DNA of 64,000 nt from NCBI GenBank assembly GCA_026389845.1, contig JAPLHB010000152.1:1-64000 (forward strand). Direction: 5' to 3'. Position 1 is the stretch's first letter; every line of letters begins with the position of its first letter. Under the pieces are notes generated by a model. The model was not told the origin of the DNA. It worked only from the letters and a program-made list of their open reading frames with translations, and searched no databases. Source of the DNA: Chloroflexota bacterium. Lineage in GTDB: Bacteria > Chloroflexota > Anaerolineae > CG2-30-64-16. Positions 27,031 through 34,698 of this stretch are shown piece by piece. The translations under genes and the position numbers were made by a program.

Positions 27031-27390
27031 ATAGACAAAGTTCTTTTCACGTGTTTTGAGCACGCGGACGACATCCTCATCTCTTTGAGTTGTGACGAAG
27101 CCTCGACCTTTGGCGTGGATGGCTTCATCATTCAAAGAACTCCCAAGTATGAATTCACACTCCCTCCCCATGAACGCGACGCGTGCGTGGAGTGGGAGGA
27201 GGCTGATGATATTCCCGTATTGCTCGACCAAGTGTTTCTCACTCGGAATGAGATGAGAGTCGTCACGAGAGGAAAAATCCGCACGTATCACTTTGACCTC
27301 CGAGCGATCACGGATGAGGAATATCAAGCGTTGCTGGAGCATTTACGTTTGATCAACTTTGACAATTCGTTCAAAATTGAAATTGGGTGA
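27031..27390 (+). pseudogene. Hypothetical cassette protein, start missing or shifted
   Basis: The frame from 27025 (after a TGA at 27022-27024) to the stop at 27390 is protein-like throughout: KVLFTCFEHADDILISL at the left, ITDEEYQALLEHLRL at the right. The first usable start inside it is only a TTG at 27085, leaving conserved-looking residues outside. Either a non-standard start is used or the 5' end is frameshifted or truncated. It sits directly before attC B, as the gene of an integron cassette would. No family recognised. The rest of 26764-27030 shows nothing clear. Confidence 0.5.
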
Positions 27391-27428
27391 CACAAAGGCA
27401 AAGACTCTTGTTCACAGGGGAAAATCAG

Positions 27429-27496
27429 GCCCAACAACCGCATGCAGCCGATTTGCTCCGCTGTGTTCCGCAAACGGCTGAACGCGATCGTTAGAT
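27429..27496 (+). other. Integron attC site B
   Basis: A 68-bp imperfect palindrome. Left core GCCCAAC, right core GTTAGAT, both fitting RYYYAAC/GTTRRRY. Inner arms CGCATGCAGCCGATTTGC and GCAAACGGCTGAACGCG pair with one extrahelical A and two mismatches. It forms the left border of the immunity-protein cassette. Confidence 0.85.
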
Positions 27497-27511
27497 GGCG
27501 GAGGGTTACAT

Positions 27512-27982
27512 ATGCGAGACCGGCGTTTTGTTGCAGTCCACCGCGGTGGCCCACTTGATGTCGCCAAACACCGTCTCCTGTCGGGTTGGGCGGCAGATTG
27601 TGCGGAACATGTGCTGTCGCATTTTCAGAAGTGCAGTTCAGACGATCGGCCGCAACGCGCGATCGAGATGGCAAGGGCGTGGGCAAGAGGCGAAGTATCG
27701 GTCGGCGACGCACAAAAGGCTGCACTCGGAGCACATGCAGCAGCCCGAGATGTTAAGAGCAAATCAGCATCAGCGGCGGCACGTGCCGCCGGCCACGCAG
27801 TAGCGACGGCCCACATGGCCGACCATTGCCTAGGGGCATCTTTGTACGCACTAAAGGCTGTCGAGGCAACTGGCGCATCAGCCGACCTTGAGCGAGCCTG
27901 GCAAGTCAATCAGCTTCCCGATGAGGTGCGGGAGCTGATCGTATCAGCGCTAGGTAATCGCCTAACCAGGCGCTGCACCTGA
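27512..27982 (+). CDS. Imm5-like putative immunity protein (integron cassette gene)
   Basis: A 156-residue soluble alpha-helical protein with the pattern of the Imm5 polymorphic-toxin immunity family: WAADCAEHVL, DDRPQRAIEMARAWARGE, then AARAAGHAVATAHMADHCLGASLYALKAVE. Such proteins usually neutralise a toxin delivered by neighbours; no toxin gene is visible nearby. The ATG lies 16 bp after attC B with GCGGAGG upstream. The stop codon lies inside attC C, a compact cassette of 562 bp between recombination points. A solitary immunity gene fits protection against foreign toxins. Confidence 0.75.
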   Translation: MRDRRFVAVHRGGPLDVAKHRLLSGWAADCAEHVLSHFQKCSSDDRPQRAIEMARAWARGEVSVGDAQKAALGAHAAARDVKSKSASAAARAAGHAVATAHMADHCLGASLYALKAVEATGASADLERAWQVNQLPDEVRELIVSALGNRLTRRCT

Positions 27983-28058
27983 CCCGGCCCGCAGTGTCGG
28001 TTTCTGAGAGTCCATAACTCACCGATGCGGGCCGGGCAGGTGAGCTTGGTCGTTGGGC
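27960..28058 (+). other. Integron attC site C
   Basis: A 99-bp site: left core GCCTAAC, right core GTTGGGC. Inner arms GCTGCACCTGACCCGGCCCG and CGGGCCGGGCAGGTGAGC pair completely with two extrahelical bases (G and A). The most canonical of the three sites. It overlaps the end of the immunity gene. Confidence 0.9.
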
Positions 28059-28086
28059 TGGAAACCCAATAAGGAGGATTGCAGGC

Positions 28087-29082
28087 ATGAACGGATCATC
28101 AGACACACAACTCCACCGCTACCTCAACTATGGATGGCTGCGGGGGTTCTCCGTGATACCATCATGGGGCGCTCGCATCGAACAGGCGTGGTGGGACTAC
28201 CATCCGGATCGCATGCGCGAGGAGGTGGCGCTCGCCCGGCAGGTGCACGCCAACTGCATACGCCTTTGGATCGAGTTCTCGGCATGGATGGCTGCCCCGG
28301 CGCGTGTCGAAGAGGCCTTCATGGACGCCGTGGCCGCGATTCATGAGGCGGGGATGAAGACGATGCCCTGCTTGTTTAACCGCTGGCACGACCCTGATTG
28401 GGATTACGGCGGGACGTACACCGAGCAGTTGTTCGGAAACTGGGAACCGATGCTCGGCTACGTGTGCGCACTCGTGCAGCCGCTGGCAACGGACGACCGG
28501 GTGCTCGCGTGGGACCTCTGCAATGAACCCATGGCGCTGGTGCTGAGCACGGAGGCAGAGAAGCGCGAGGTCGAGTGGCTGGGCGCCATAGCCGGGGCCG
28601 TGCGGCAGAGCGGAGCGCAACAGCCCATCACCATCGGCACCATGATTCGCAGTATAGACGTGTTCGCACCCCTCTACGACGTCTTGTGCGGCCACCCCTA
28701 TGCTCCCGACAGCGCGGGCCTGGACGAATCCATTGACAGGCTCAAAGCGAGGGCCGAACGCTACAAGAAGCCGCTCCTGGTGAATGAGTGCATCCCCGGC
28801 GCGCTGGATGACGAGGAGCGTGCGCGGGTGGCGCGGCTGTACACTGAGCGGCTGAGCGCAGCGGGCTTCGGCTGGATGGGATGGGCCTTGCGCGAAGGTT
28901 CAGCCATCTCAACACGGCGCGACCGCTACGATCGCAATGGAATCAACTACCAGGGATTCCATCCCTTTTTCAGGAAGGATGGCACGCTACGTGGAGGACT
29001 GGAATTCCTGACTGAGAAGCCGGCCATCGTGGCGCCGTGGGAAGAAGGGTCGAACAAGGCGAATGCAGGCGACGGCCGATAG
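28087..29082 (+). CDS. Glycoside hydrolase, GH5/cellulase-like TIM barrel
   Basis: A 331-residue protein with the clan GH-A layout: NCIRLWIEFSAWM, then acid/base E147 in WDLCNEP and nucleophile-type E234 in LLVNECIPG. No signal peptide, so cytoplasmic, and the true activity (cellulase, mannanase or other) is open. AAGGAGG precedes the ATG. It starts 28 bp after attC C, so it could be a further cassette gene that lost its own attC, or the chromosomal side of the array. GC is higher than in the island to its left. Confidence 0.8.
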   Translation: MNGSSDTQLHRYLNYGWLRGFSVIPSWGARIEQAWWDYHPDRMREEVALARQVHANCIRLWIEFSAWMAAPARVEEAFMDAVAAIHEAGMKTMPCLFNRWHDPDWDYGGTYTEQLFGNWEPMLGYVCALVQPLATDDRVLAWDLCNEPMALVLSTEAEKREVEWLGAIAGAVRQSGAQQPITIGTMIRSIDVFAPLYDVLCGHPYAPDSAGLDESIDRLKARAERYKKPLLVNECIPGALDDEERARVARLYTERLSAAGFGWMGWALREGSAISTRRDRYDRNGINYQGFHPFFRKDGTLRGGLEFLTEKPAIVAPWEEGSNKANAGDGR

Positions 29083-29121
29083 CCGCACCCGATCCGTCAC
29101 GTCCGGCGAGACAGGAGCAAG

Positions 29122-29916
29122 ATGACCAATCTGAAGGACATTAAGCCACCGGCCAATCTGGACTGGCCATCCTGGGTTGATCGGTGGGATCGAATGCAAG
29201 AGCGATACCTCGTCAAGCGCACCGAGCGCTTTGAGGTCATCGCACGCCTGATCCGGGCCACACAGCAGACCGTTGCCAAGGTTGTAGATCTTGGATGCGG
29301 GACGGGGAGCCTTATGCTTGGTGTGCTCGACGCGTTTTCGAATGCCGAAGTTCTCGGAGTTGATTTTGACCCAACCATGCTCTGGTTGGCCCGAGCGCGG
29401 TTGGAACGATTTGGCAGCCGGTCGCATACCGAACTTCTGGATCTGCGCGACCCTTCATGGACGCGTGCGATCACCGCTCCGGTTGACGCAGTCATTTCGG
29501 CCACGGCTTTGCACTGGCTCAGTCCCACACAACTGGCAGGGGTTTACCATGGGATCGCGCATATCCTCAGACCCGGCGGCGTTTTTCTGAACGCTGATCA
29601 CGTGGGTAGCGATTTGCCGGAGATGCAACGGGAATGGGAACGTCATCGTGCCGAGATGCGGAATCAGGAAGACAAGAGCCAGGGCGATGACTGGGATGGT
29701 TTCTGGGTGGAGTATTCCAAGGCGCTCAAACTTGACACCCAGGAAATCCATCAACGGGTTGTTGGAGGCTGGGAAGGAGGGATAGAAGACGGGCTGCCTC
29801 TTCCCTGGCATTTCGACAGACTGCAAGAGCACGGCTTTGTCCATGTGGATTGCTTCTGGCGCTGCGACTGCGACGCCATCTACGGGGGTATCCGAAGCGG
29901 GGACCTACGCCCTTGA
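29122..29916 (+). CDS. SAM-dependent class I methyltransferase
   Basis: A 264-residue methyltransferase. Motif I VVDLGCGTGSLML (about residue 55), acidic strand EVLGVDFDP, the post-II strand VDAVISATALHWLSP and HILRPGGVFLNADHVG. The HWL motif recalls trans-aconitate and malonyl-type methyltransferases. The C-terminal third is helical. It lies 39 bp after the glycosidase gene, possibly in one transcript. Acceptor unknown. Confidence 0.85.
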   Translation: MTNLKDIKPPANLDWPSWVDRWDRMQERYLVKRTERFEVIARLIRATQQTVAKVVDLGCGTGSLMLGVLDAFSNAEVLGVDFDPTMLWLARARLERFGSRSHTELLDLRDPSWTRAITAPVDAVISATALHWLSPTQLAGVYHGIAHILRPGGVFLNADHVGSDLPEMQREWERHRAEMRNQEDKSQGDDWDGFWVEYSKALKLDTQEIHQRVVGGWEGGIEDGLPLPWHFDRLQEHGFVHVDCFWRCDCDAIYGGIRSGDLRP

Positions 29917-29928
29917 GGTGTTTCCGCT

Positions 29929-29948
29929 TGCCAAGAAACACCTTGACA
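29929..29948 (+). repeat. Short dispersed motif TGCCAAGAAACACNTTGACA, copy 2
   Basis: Same 20-bp motif as 3449-3468, here 36 bp before the PIG-L gene. Its TTGACA could act as a -35, but no good -10 is evident 17 bp downstream. Confidence 0.45.
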
Positions 29949-29984
29949 ACGGTCAAAGGTGAATGTAGCCACGGGGTGAACCCT

Positions 29985-30710
29985 ATGTCCGACGAACCAC
30001 ATTTCGACATCGGCCAATTCGGCGCCGAGGTGCGGCGGGTGATGGTCGTCGCCGCGCATCCCGATGACCTGGAAACCACTTGCGGCGGCACACTCGCACT
30101 GTTGATCGCGCAGGGGGTGGAGGTGGCGCTGCTGCTGGGTACCGACGGCGACATCGGCACCCACGATGTGAGCCTCACGCGGGAGATGCTCGCGGCCACG
30201 CGGCGGCGGGAAACGCTGGCAGGCGCGCAGGCGTTGGGGATGGAGAAGGTCTTTTTCCTGGGCTACCACGACGGTGAGTTGGTGGCCGATCTCCAGTTCC
30301 GTGCTCAGGTGGCAGAGGCTTACCGCCGCTGGCAGCCCGATACGATCTTCACGTTCGATCCGTACTGGGCGGGCCAGGCACACCCCGATCACACCGCCGC
30401 GGGTCGCGCCGCGGTGGACGCATACATGCCGTCCAAGATGGAGCTCTATCACCCGGAGCAGTTGGTGAATGGGGTAAAGGTGGCCGACGTCAAACGGTTC
30501 TTCTTCTTCGGCGGGAGCAACCGCGAGGGGGAGATCACGGTGGACATCTCGGCCGCGTGGGAGAAAAAGCTCGCCGCCACTCGCTGCCACGTCAGCCAGT
30601 TCGGCCAAGGTGAAGAAGCGCTACAATGGCTGGCCGACTGGAACCGGGAGACCGGCAAGTGTTGCGGGCTGGAGTACGCGGAGGCGTTTCACCCGATGAG
30701 GGTGTGGTGA
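29985..30710 (+). CDS. PIG-L family deacetylase
   Basis: A 241-residue zinc-dependent N-acetylglucosaminide-type deacetylase (LmbE/PIG-L fold). VVAAHPDDLE provides the first His and Asp ligands plus the catalytic Asp, and AHPDHTAAG the third ligand. LLGTDGDIGTHD and FFLGYHDGEL are typical strands. Substrates in the family include GlcNAc-inositol, bacillithiol precursors and other acetylated sugars; the neighbourhood does not decide. ATG 29985 is preferred over the upstream in-frame start inside the preceding gene's region. Confidence 0.88.
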   Translation: MSDEPHFDIGQFGAEVRRVMVVAAHPDDLETTCGGTLALLIAQGVEVALLLGTDGDIGTHDVSLTREMLAATRRRETLAGAQALGMEKVFFLGYHDGELVADLQFRAQVAEAYRRWQPDTIFTFDPYWAGQAHPDHTAAGRAAVDAYMPSKMELYHPEQLVNGVKVADVKRFFFFGGSNREGEITVDISAAWEKKLAATRCHVSQFGQGEEALQWLADWNRETGKCCGLEYAEAFHPMRVW

Positions 30711-30716
30711 TACATG

Positions 30717-30796
30717 ACACGTGATACGTGATTGACAGCAAGCGGTACCCTGCCTCACGCAGCACGTTTCACGTCTCACGTTTCACGCCGCACGTG
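30717..30796. repeat. Heptamer inverted repeat (CACGT-type)
   Basis: Left arm ACACGTGATACGTG, right arm of CACGTTTCACGTCTCACG-type units, between convergent genes. The end of the mogA gene lies inside the right arm. It could terminate both transcripts. Confidence 0.6.
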
Positions 30797-31288
30797 GTGC
30801 TGCTCCGCGTCCGGCGCTTCCCGCAACAGTTCCACCGCGTGCGGCAACACCGGCAAAATCGTCCCCAGGTTCTCCACCGCGCCTTTAGGGCTGCCGGGCA
30901 GGTTGACGATGAGGGTGTGGCCACGGATGCCGGCGACGGCGCGACTGAGCATGGCGTGAGGGGTTACGCGCAGGCTGTCGCTGCGCATGGCTTCGGCCAG
31001 GCCGGGGGCTTCGCGTTCGATCACGCGGCGCGTCGCTTCCGGCGTCACGTCGCGCGATGCGAAGCCGGTACCGCCGGTGGTCAGGATGAGATCGAGCCGT
31101 AGCTCATCGGCCCAGCGGATCAACGTCGCCGCGATCGCCGGCCGCTCGTCGGGCACGACGCCCCGTTCGGCCACCGTAGCCTCGGGCCAGCGCGTCGCCA
31201 ACGCCTCGGCCAACGCCGGGCCGCTCGCATCCACGCGTTCCCCCCGTGCGCTGCGGTCGCTGACGGTCAAGATACCCACACGTATCAT
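30776..31288 (-). CDS. mog: Molybdopterin adenylyltransferase-like protein (MogA/MoaB)
   Basis: A 170-residue MoCF_biosynth domain protein acting in molybdenum cofactor synthesis: MogA adenylates molybdopterin before metal insertion. Motifs [33 protein letters not shown] and [21 protein letters not shown] are all present. The start at 31288 is chosen because upstream in-frame codons translate a heptamer repeat. It is downstream of rpsI, 97 bp away on the same strand. No other cofactor genes are nearby. MogA versus MoaB cannot be settled by eye. Confidence 0.85.
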   Translation of the reverse strand: MIRVGILTVSDRSARGERVDASGPALAEALATRWPEATVAERGVVPDERPAIAATLIRWADELRLDLILTTGGTGFASRDVTPEATRRVIEREAPGLAEAMRSDSLRVTPHAMLSRAVAGIRGHTLIVNLPGSPKGAVENLGTILPVLPHAVELLREAPDAEQHHVRRET

Positions 31289-31290
31289 GG

Positions 31291-31385
31291 TGGATTTCCG
31301 ATTGCCGATTGCGGAATGAAAAACGCGGATTTCAGATTGGCGCCATTGCCAATCCGAAATCCGCAATCGCTAATCCGTAATCGCT
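31291..31385. repeat. Heptamer inverted repeat (ATTGCGG/ATTTCGG type)
   Basis: Units such as ATTGCCGATTGCGG on the left pair with AATCCGAAATCCGCAATCG on the right. It fills the gap between rpsI and mog. Confidence 0.75.
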
Positions 31386-31781
31386 TTAGCGCTTCGTGTA
31401 CTGCGGAGCCTTGCGGGCGCGCTTGAGGCCGTAGTGCTTGCGCTCCTTGGCGCGCGCGTCGCGCTCCAGGAAGCCGCCCTTCTTGAGCACGGGGCGCAGA
31501 TTTTCGTCGGCCACGCAGAGGGCGCGGGCGATGCCGTGCGCCACCGCACCGGCCTGCCCGGCCAGCCCGCCGCCGGCGACGTGGATACTGACGTTGTAAG
31601 CAGCGGCCAAATCGGTTGTCTGCAACGGCCGCATGATCGTCAGCATGTCGGTCTGACGCGGGAAATATTCGACCGCCGGCCGCTCGTTGACGAGGACGGT
31701 TCCCGTGCCGGGGTACAGACGCACCCGGGCCGAGCTAGTCTTGCGGCGACCTACCGCTTCGTAATACCTGGCTGTAGACAT
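31386..31781 (-). CDS. rpsI: 30S ribosomal protein S9
   Basis: A 131-residue S9 of normal length. RYYEAVGRRKTSSARVRLYPG at the N-terminus and the basic tail GLKRARKAPQYTKR, whose terminal KR reaches the P-site tRNA. Last gene of the long ribosomal cluster, 18 bp after rplM, the usual L13-S9 pair. Confidence 0.97.
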   Translation of the reverse strand: MSTARYYEAVGRRKTSSARVRLYPGTGTVLVNERPAVEYFPRQTDMLTIMRPLQTTDLAAAYNVSIHVAGGGLAGQAGAVAHGIARALCVADENLRPVLKKGGFLERDARAKERKHYGLKRARKAPQYTKR

Positions 31782-31799
31782 CTATTCTTATTCTCCTCT

Positions 31800-32237
31800 T
31801 TAGACCAGCGGAAACGGCTTCGGCTGCTGGGCCTGATGCGGATGCTCCGTGCCGGCATACACCTTAAGTTTCTTGATGAGCTGGCGGCGTTGGCGGTTGC
31901 GATTCAGCATGCCCAGGACGGCCGAGTAGATCACCCGCTCGGGATGGCTCGCCAATTGCCGGCGCAGGCTGACTTCCTTGAGGCCGCTCGGATAGCCGGA
32001 AAAGTGGTAGTAGATCTTGTCGTCCAGCTTCTTGCCGGTGACCCGCACCTTCTCGGCGTTGACGACGATGACGAAGTCGCCACAGTCCATGCCCGGCGTG
32101 TAGATCGGTTTGTGTTTGCCCCGCAGGACGGCCGAAATCTGCGTAGCCAGCCGCCCCAGGGTCATCCCCGCGGCGTCCACCACGTACCACTCACGGCTTT
32201 CCTCGGCATCTTTAGCAGTTGCGCTATAAGTTCTCAC
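31800..32237 (-). CDS. rplM: 50S ribosomal protein L13
   Basis: A 145-residue L13 that binds 23S rRNA early in assembly. Visible motifs are [34 protein letters not shown] and [14 protein letters not shown]. It starts at GTG 32237 with GGAG 8 bases upstream; the family start aligns well. Lies between truA and rpsI. Confidence 0.97.
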   Translation of the reverse strand: MRTYSATAKDAEESREWYVVDAAGMTLGRLATQISAVLRGKHKPIYTPGMDCGDFVIVVNAEKVRVTGKKLDDKIYYHFSGYPSGLKEVSLRRQLASHPERVIYSAVLGMLNRNRQRRQLIKKLKVYAGTEHPHQAQQPKPFPLV

Positions 32238-32250
32238 GATTGCTTACTCC

Positions 32251-32991
32251 CTACTCATAATCTACTTGCATCAAACACAGCCCACAAGCCGGCGCAGGTG
32301 GGGCCGAAAGTGATCGGTCTCGCGTCGCCAGGAGTGCAGCCAAGCGCTCCAACGGCCAGGCCCTCATGCCGACCTGCAACGTACAGCCCACCACCCGCCG
32401 CACCATACCCCGCAGGAAGGCGTTGCCGATCACGTCGAAGGTGAACCGGTCGCCATCCCCACGCCACTCGGCGCTGAAGATGGCTCGCACCGTGTTTTCA
32501 CCCTGGGTCGGCTGGCCGAAGCTGGCGAAATCGTGCTCGCCCACCAGCAGATCGGCCGCGGCCTGCAAACCGGCCAGGTCGAGCGGCTCCGTGACCTGGT
32601 GCACATACCGCCGATCCAGCGGCGACCGGATGAGCCGGTTCAACACCATGTAGCGGTAGTAGCGACGCACCGCGCTGAACCGGGGATGCCACCCCGGCTC
32701 GGCCGGCCCCAGATCGAGCAAGGCCACGTCGGGCGGCAGCACGGCGTTGAGCGCCCGGTGCAAGTCCGCCAGCGGATGGCGCCAGGCAGCACGGAAGCCG
32801 ATCACCTGCCCCTGAGCGTGTACCCCGGTATCGGTGCGCCCTGCGGCAATGACCCGCGTCGCCGCCTGAGTCACCTGCGCCAGGGCCGCCTCCAACACCC
32901 CCTGCACCGTCCGCCCGGTCGTCTGCCACTGGAATCCCAGAAAGTCGGTCCCATCGTAGGCAATCGTGGCCCGGAGGTAGAGGGTATCCAT
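32251..32991 (-). CDS. truA: tRNA pseudouridine(38-40) synthase TruA
   Basis: A 246-residue enzyme that isomerises uridines 38-40 of the tRNA anticodon stem. Catalytic D54 lies in AAGRTDTGVHA. Other family marks are IAYDGTDFLGFQWQ at the start and FLRGMVRRVVG near the end. The start at 32991 is preferred because an upstream frame translates a heptamer repeat. It sits between rplQ and rplM, a common arrangement. Confidence 0.95.
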   Translation of the reverse strand: MDTLYLRATIAYDGTDFLGFQWQTTGRTVQGVLEAALAQVTQAATRVIAAGRTDTGVHAQGQVIGFRAAWRHPLADLHRALNAVLPPDVALLDLGPAEPGWHPRFSAVRRYYRYMVLNRLIRSPLDRRYVHQVTEPLDLAGLQAAADLLVGEHDFASFGQPTQGENTVRAIFSAEWRGDGDRFTFDVIGNAFLRGMVRRVVGCTLQVGMRAWPLERLAALLATRDRSLSAPPAPACGLCLMQVDYE

Positions 32992-33012
32992 GTCCTTCAC
33001 GATGGCTGGTAA

Positions 33013-33075
33013 GGTGCGTGGTACGTGTTGCGTATTCCGTGATCTGTTCACGCCCTACACAACACGCACGACGTC
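33013..33075. repeat. Heptamer inverted repeat (GTGCGTG/ACACGC type)
   Basis: Left units GTACGTGTTGCGTATTCCGTG pair loosely with CACAACACGCACGACGTC on the right. Fills the truA-rplQ gap. Confidence 0.6.
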
Positions 33076-33585
33076 TCACTTCTTCGCAGGCACGGCCTTC
33101 TTGTCGGCAGCCTTCTTCTCGACAGGCTTCTTCTTCGGCGCGGCCTTCTTCGCCGGCGCGGCTTTCTTCGCGGGCGCGGTCTTCTTGTCGGTAGTCTTCT
33201 TCTCTTCGGCGGGCTTCTCCACCAGCTCCAGCACGACCATCTCAGCGCTGTCGCCCAGCCGCGGACCGACCTTGATCATCCGGGTGTAGCCGCCGGCGCG
33301 ATCGGTGAAGCGCGGTGCAACTTCATCGAACAGGCGCTTGGTCACTGCGGGATCGGTAATAACCCGCGCGGCCATACGGCGAGCGTTGACGGGATTGCCG
33401 CCGGCGGCCTGGCCCCGCTTCGCAATCGAGATCAAGTGTTCAGCATCCCCCCGCATCGAGCGGGCCTTCGCCTCGGTGGTGCTGATACGATCGTAGCGAA
33501 ACAACTCGGTGATCAGTCCCCGCCACAACGCCTTGCGCTGCGAGGCACTCCGACCTAACTTATATCCTGCAACCCCATGGTTCAT
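33076..33585 (-). CDS. rplQ: 50S ribosomal protein L17 with Lys/Ala-rich tail
   Basis: A 169-residue L17. The first 120 residues are standard (HGVAGYKLGRSASQRKALWRG, GGYTRMIKVGPRLGD). About 45 extra C-terminal residues consist of repeated AKK/APAKK units. Such tails bind nucleic acid non-specifically and have evolved independently in several lineages. Located directly after rpoA, as usual. Confidence 0.96.
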   Translation of the reverse strand: MNHGVAGYKLGRSASQRKALWRGLITELFRYDRISTTEAKARSMRGDAEHLISIAKRGQAAGGNPVNARRMAARVITDPAVTKRLFDEVAPRFTDRAGGYTRMIKVGPRLGDSAEMVVLELVEKPAEEKKTTDKKTAPAKKAAPAKKAAPKKKPVEKKAADKKAVPAKK

Positions 33586-33597
33586 GAAAACTCTCCA

Positions 33598-34593
33598 TCA
33601 GATTTCTTCTTCAGGCTCGCCGCTGTCGTCTTCCGGCGCAGCCGTAACGCCCGGCTGGTAGGAAATGGCCGAAAGGAAACCCTTCGCGCCGAGCTTCTCC
33701 ACCAATTCGGTCAACGACTTACGGCCGAAGTTGCGGATCGCCAGGACTTCTTCCTCGCCCTTCTCCAACCGCTCCAACACCTCGCCCACCTTGGTGATGC
33801 CGGCGCGTTTCAGGCAGTTGTACGCCCGCACGGTCAACTCCAAATCCTCGATAGGCACGTCGAAGACGCGGCTGGGCAGCCCGCGGGTCTCGGCCGCAGC
33901 CAGCTCGATCGGAGCCACGTCGGCGCCCGCGATCAAGATCAGGTGGCGCATCAGCAGCTTGGCAGACTCGCGCAGGGCTACTTCGGGCGCAATCGTGCCG
34001 TCGGTCCAGATTTCCAAAGCCAGGCGGTCGTAGTTGGTCTGCTGGCCGATGCGGGCGCGGGTGACGGCGTAGTTCACCTTATGCACCGGGGCATAGATGG
34101 CATCCACCGGGATCTCGCCCAGCGGTAGTTTGCCGCGTTCTTCGGTAGGCGAGTAGCCGCGGCCGCGATTGACGCTCAACTCGATGTCCAGGTCCACGTC
34201 CGACGAATCGGCCGTCAACAGCAGCAATTCGGGATTGATCACCTGGACTTCGGGCGGGCAAATCAGATCACCAGCCAGCACAGGGCCTTCGCTCCGCACT
34301 TCGACGTGCAGGCGCACGGGATCGTCCACCTCGGATTTGAGGCGCAACTGCTTCAGGTTGAGCAGGAGCGCCGTGGTGTCCTCGCGCACGTTCGGGATTG
34401 GCGAGAACTCGTGGTGGACGCCGCTAATCCGCACCGAAGCGACCGCCGCGCCGGACAACGCCGACAGCAACACCCGGCGCAACGCGTTCCCCAGGGTGAT
34501 GCCAAAGCCGCTCTCCAACGGGCCGATGATGAATCGGCCGTAGTTGCGCGCGCTCGCCTCGCGTTCGATCTTGGGCAGAACAAAGTTCAACAA
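33598..34593 (-). CDS. rpoA: RNA polymerase alpha subunit
   Basis: A 331-residue alpha subunit. The N-terminal assembly domain has GRFIIGPLESGFGITLGNALRR. The C-terminal domain has LELTVRAYNCLKRAGITKVGE and RNFGRKSLTEL, which contacts UP elements and activators. A short acidic tail ends the protein. It follows rpsD and precedes rplQ, the conserved alpha operon order. Confidence 0.97.
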   Translation of the reverse strand: MLNFVLPKIEREASARNYGRFIIGPLESGFGITLGNALRRVLLSALSGAAVASVRISGVHHEFSPIPNVREDTTALLLNLKQLRLKSEVDDPVRLHVEVRSEGPVLAGDLICPPEVQVINPELLLLTADSSDVDLDIELSVNRGRGYSPTEERGKLPLGEIPVDAIYAPVHKVNYAVTRARIGQQTNYDRLALEIWTDGTIAPEVALRESAKLLMRHLILIAGADVAPIELAAAETRGLPSRVFDVPIEDLELTVRAYNCLKRAGITKVGEVLERLEKGEEEVLAIRNFGRKSLTELVEKLGAKGFLSAISYQPGVTAAPEDDSGEPEEEI

Positions 34594-34605
34594 GACCCTA
34601 CCCCC

Positions 34606-34696
34606 TCTCGATTGCGGATTTGAGATTTCAGATTGCAGATTGCCGCGCCGAACGGCGTGCCAATCTGCAATCCTCGCGAATCTGCAATCTGCAATC
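34606..34696. repeat. Heptamer inverted repeat (ATTGCGG/GATTTGA type)
   Basis: Left arm of GATTGCGGATTTGAGATTTC-type units, right arm of AATCTGCAATCTGCAATCT-type units. Fills the rpsD-rpoA gap. Confidence 0.8.
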
Positions 34697-34698
34697 TA

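Noticed and set aside
26980..27342. Minus-strand ORF opposite the 27-kb cassette ORF
   Set aside because: The plus frame reads more like protein and has the right orientation relative to attC B.
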